A program made the position numbers and the translations under genes. The notes under the pieces are model-generated. The model was given only the letters and a program-made list of their open reading frames with translations, was not told the origin of the DNA and did not search any database. This document shows, in pieces, positions 60,878 to 64,000 of a stretch of 64,000 nucleotides of DNA (positions are counted from its first letter, which is position 1; each line of letters starts with the position of its first letter). The DNA is from Magicicada septendecula (taxonomy: Eukaryota; Arthropoda; Insecta; Hemiptera; Cicadidae). The stretch is taken from assembly GCA_034769895.1 (NCBI GenBank), contig CM068368.1, positions 688,153,877 through 688,217,876 of the forward strand, written 5' to 3'.

Positions 60878-63800
60878 GGTCGTACCTGTTGAAATGTATC
60901 ACACTTGTTTATTTTGTGTATTAGTGTGAATGTAGTGTGTTTGCCTCACACTGGTCGTTACATAAATCGACGTCACTACTGGAGTCCGTAGCGTTGTCAA
61001 TGTCACCAGTACAACCTACCTGTTAATTCATAGGGATTACGATTCCCGGGTGGCGCCAAATTGTTTCTGTTAAAACAATTAAAACATTTAATTTTTAAGG
61101 TAATACGTGATATTAGCTAGACAGCTGTGACGTTCGAATTGTTCCCGCTGCTACACAGGTTGTCAACTCGGCCGCTCGTGGTGAGCGCTAGTTGGCTGTT
61201 GCTTAAAACTTCGCTAACACACATATATTCTACAAAATTCCTATGAAAAACAAGATAGTAATGTTCTGTACTGCGTTTTTTAATACACATTTAATTATCA
61301 ATAAATATGACAAATGAATCATACACAAATTTATAATATTATGCTCCGGCTTAGAGCTTGAAACACAAAACATCTCAGGTTGGCAAAATTGATTTCAAAA
61401 CACTATCGTTCAGTTACTTTTAACAAATTACTATGTTTTTAAAATCTGGAGTTCTTTTGATCATGAAAATAGACATAAACGTTGATTACATGAAAAAAGT
61501 ACACTACTATACCTTATGCGTACTTAGGATTTATAATGTGTTTGTACAATTTGTTCAGTAGTGTCGTATTTCTGTTACAGTAGTTATGTTCACAAATAAG
61601 GTTATCTCTATAGTTTAATTAAATGTTTTTTAATGTAAGTAAATTATGCCTTTACCTTTGAAAGAAAATACTACTTTTTAAATAGTGAGAAATTTTATCA
61701 TTTGAAAATAATTTAAGTAATTTGGGGTTTTGGGAGTAAGGAATTATTCGGTACTTATCAGTTCATCTCACGTTGTCTGTGTCGTCATCAGGATAGGCGT
61801 ATATTTTTCGAATTTGGGCTGGTTGAAGGCTTCCAACATCTTCTTCAAACTGGTCTGGGTTTTTTCTTTAATTAGTTTATTTAATTTCGTTCCTGGACAT
61901 CATTAATTCTGTATAGATCGACGTCTCTTCATATTGGGTTATCTTGGTTCACTGATTCGACTTTTTATAACTGTTTAAATTAAAATTTTAGTTTGTCCAA
62001 TTTTTCGTGTGGCTTACCCACGCTTCGTTTCTTCAGCGTCTCTAAAATTTAACGGAAAAATAAGCCCTCAAACGTCTCGTTGTCATAGTAACCAATAATT
62101 CAATGCTTGGTTAATTACTCCTTACATACATTGTTAGAAATATTTGAATTTTTATTCAAATTTATTAAGTATTTTCCTAATGATTTTATTCCCTTATAAT
62201 TCCTTTCGGATAATAAATTACATCACTATTATTTTTCTTTCCTTTCAAAGTTTACAATGATACCTCATAAGGTCATATTCTGTTACACTTTAACTATAGT
62301 CTAATTATTTGACATTTAATAAATAACATATCTTTCTTGAATTAAATTATTACAATAATATTTCTGTGTTGAAATAACTGATATATAATTACTGTCCATT
62401 CACTGTTCTTAGATTAGTAAGATTTTTTGTGAAATTGATACAATTTGCATTTGAATGTCTTTGGCAGTTAACTGTTTTCATAGTCACAAACAGCCATTAT
62501 TGTTTTTTAGTGTATTTCCTTTTTTAAATTACATTCTGAATTCAGCCTGATGGGCTTCACTTATTTGTTTGTGTTTTAATTACTATTCAACATACATTTT
62601 CATTACTCTTCATTTAAAATATAATAGTTAGGTTTATGGACTGTAAGTCCCCTTCAGCCATATTCCTTCTTTAACATTGAATCAACTATTCTTTACAAGT
62701 CATAAATTATTCTTAGTACTAACATTGATTTCTTTCTTGTCTTATAAACTAGAGTGATAAACATTGTCACCTTCTCTAATATTATGAAGGTTAATTCCCC
62801 TTTCAACAAGGGGTGTTGTATTCTTTATAACTTTAATCTTCAATAACAAACTTTACTTCTATCCTATCATGCCATGTTAACACAAGTTATTGTACTGGGC
62901 TTTCTCCCTGAATATTATTACAGGCTTCCTTAATATTAATTTGGATTACTATTTCTAATTACTTCTAGGTATATAACTAATTATAATCTCACTCCAATCA
63001 TTGGTGGTTTATCAATGTTTTACAGAGTGTCTATTTACTTAGCATTCTATTTTGAATGTTTCACATCCACTTTCACTATTTTTTAGGGCATTTACACTTC
63101 ACTAAAGCACTTCACTTTGGTTCACTGTTTTGTAATTAGTGTTATTTAATGGGTAATCCCTATACTTTCTCCTACCATTTCTCACTATTTTGTTTTAGTA
63201 TTATATTTACTATTAACAATACTAGGCTAGTTGTGTTTTGGTTGAATCTAACCTTTCTGACAGGGTTAGTGTACCTTTCCTATACTACATTGCTTTACAA
63301 TTGTATTGTCTTAAAAATGGGTACCTAGGTTAAATTAATGCTAATAATAACATTGGTTTCATTAATACATAATTATTCAAGGTTTATTGACCGTATTCTA
63401 TCTCTAAACATACAATCTTTCCCTTTTATATATGTGTGTTAGTTTCCCCTTGGGTTTTATCTGTCTCCTCTTCATTCTTCCTCTTCTTCTTCTTCAAGTT
63501 TAAATTCTGTTTACTTGTATGGATCTGTCCTCTTCTCCTGGTGCTTCTTTAGTTCTGTGTCCATCATTGTTTTGTCTATCATATTTTTCTTAAGTATGTT
63601 ATGTGGTTCCCTTCTTTATGTTTGTGTTTTCGGCTCAATCATGTCAAAATATTTACATTTTAATAAGTATGTTACGTGGTTCCCTTCTTTATGTTTGTGT
63701 TTTCGGCTCAATCATGTCAAAATATTTACATTTTAATAAGTATGTTACGTGGTTCCCTTCTTTATGTTTGGGTTTTCGGCTCAATCACTTGGGTTGGGTA

Positions 63801-63935
63801 ATATCGTTGTATGTCTTGTCAAAGTATTTACATTTTAATCATTTTTTACACATTTTATTTCATATGAAGTAATTTTATATCAAGAATTATCTTTTTTATC
63901 ACTGGTACGAGATTTGGCTTAATTGTATCGTTACA
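60878..63935 (-). repeat. Right (inverted) LTR of the palindrome
   Basis: Reverse-complement copy of 57,779-60,836. It lacks the last 16 bp of the LTR present on the left. Three 73-bp tandem repeats at 63,592-63,775 mirror the left arm. Confidence 0.8.
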
Positions 63936-64000
63936 TAATGCCTCTCCTCTAAAATTGATCATTTTAATAAAACACTAGCATAGTTTTTTATGAAATTATC
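63936..64000. other. Flank to window end
   Basis: AT-rich, nothing recognised. Confidence 0.4.

Larger units (their letters stand above)
57779..63935. mobile_element. 6.2-kb palindrome of two head-to-head LTR arms
   Basis: The left arm 57,779-60,836 and right arm 60,878-63,935 are reverse complements of equal length (3,058 bp), with only scattered differences, around a 41-bp centre. Both outer ends are the LTR start TGTAACGATACAATTAAGCC. Flanking 4-mers (ATAT and TAAT) do not match, so this is not a simple insertion with a TSD. No gene; the frames at 57,842-58,199 and 63,515-63,872 come from a 73-bp tandem repeat. Confidence 0.9.

Overview
The window is AT-rich, intron-poor, repeat-packed eukaryotic DNA, most likely from an arthropod and probably an insect: it holds mariner and pogo/Tigger-type transposases, a Penelope-like retroelement with a GIY-YIG endonuclease, a tRNA-derived SINE and many LTR elements with 4-bp target-site duplications (TSDs). 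I find no convincing host gene. Species cannot be named from the sequence.

Layout. 1-1,152: broken pogo/Tigger transposase (-). About 1,930-13,848: an old, 5'-truncated LTR element (E1) split by a young 7.3-kb LTR element of the same family (A, 4,015-11,360, TSD AGAT). 15,324-18,189: a probable 2.87-kb solo LTR (TSD CTAT). 19,772-33,713: a 1.1-kb solo LTR (G, TSD AATG) split at its splice-donor-like site by a tandem LTR-internal-LTR-internal-LTR array (C, 20,829-33,659, TSD GTAA); the array carries a Penelope-like insertion in its gag-like gene in both units. 35,016-38,130: an old fold-back repeat pair enclosing a solo LTR (E, 35,412-36,519, TSD TAAT). 39,151-40,461 and 42,139-43,110: two dead mariners. 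43,370-43,540: SINE. 43,541-45,855: 3' end of an older minus-strand LTR element (X), cut by a young minus-strand element (B, 45,856-53,445, TSD GACT). 53,774-56,118: probable LTR with a fourfold repeated end. 57,670-57,778: fragment of a gag-like gene. 57,779-63,935: a near-perfect palindrome of two 3.06-kb LTR arms.

The main discovery candidate is a group of LTR elements (A, B, C, E1, X) in which I see no protease, reverse transcriptase, RNase H or integrase. The better preserved members encode one Gag-like protein with an N-terminal coiled coil and a conserved C-terminus ending in DDGG or NDGG. A, B and E1 also carry a roughly 600-nt block whose stems show compensatory changes between copies, and five elements share a second RNA domain near the 3' end that finishes in a hairpin abutting the polypurine tract. 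They presumably borrow Pol from an autonomous relative outside the window. Several LTRs also contain one or more older primer-binding sites (PBSs) inside their 3' end, usually next to a splice-donor-like GGTAAGT, as if the LTR edge had repeatedly moved downstream. Boundaries were set by eye from matching LTR ends and TSDs; no alignment, folding or database search was run.
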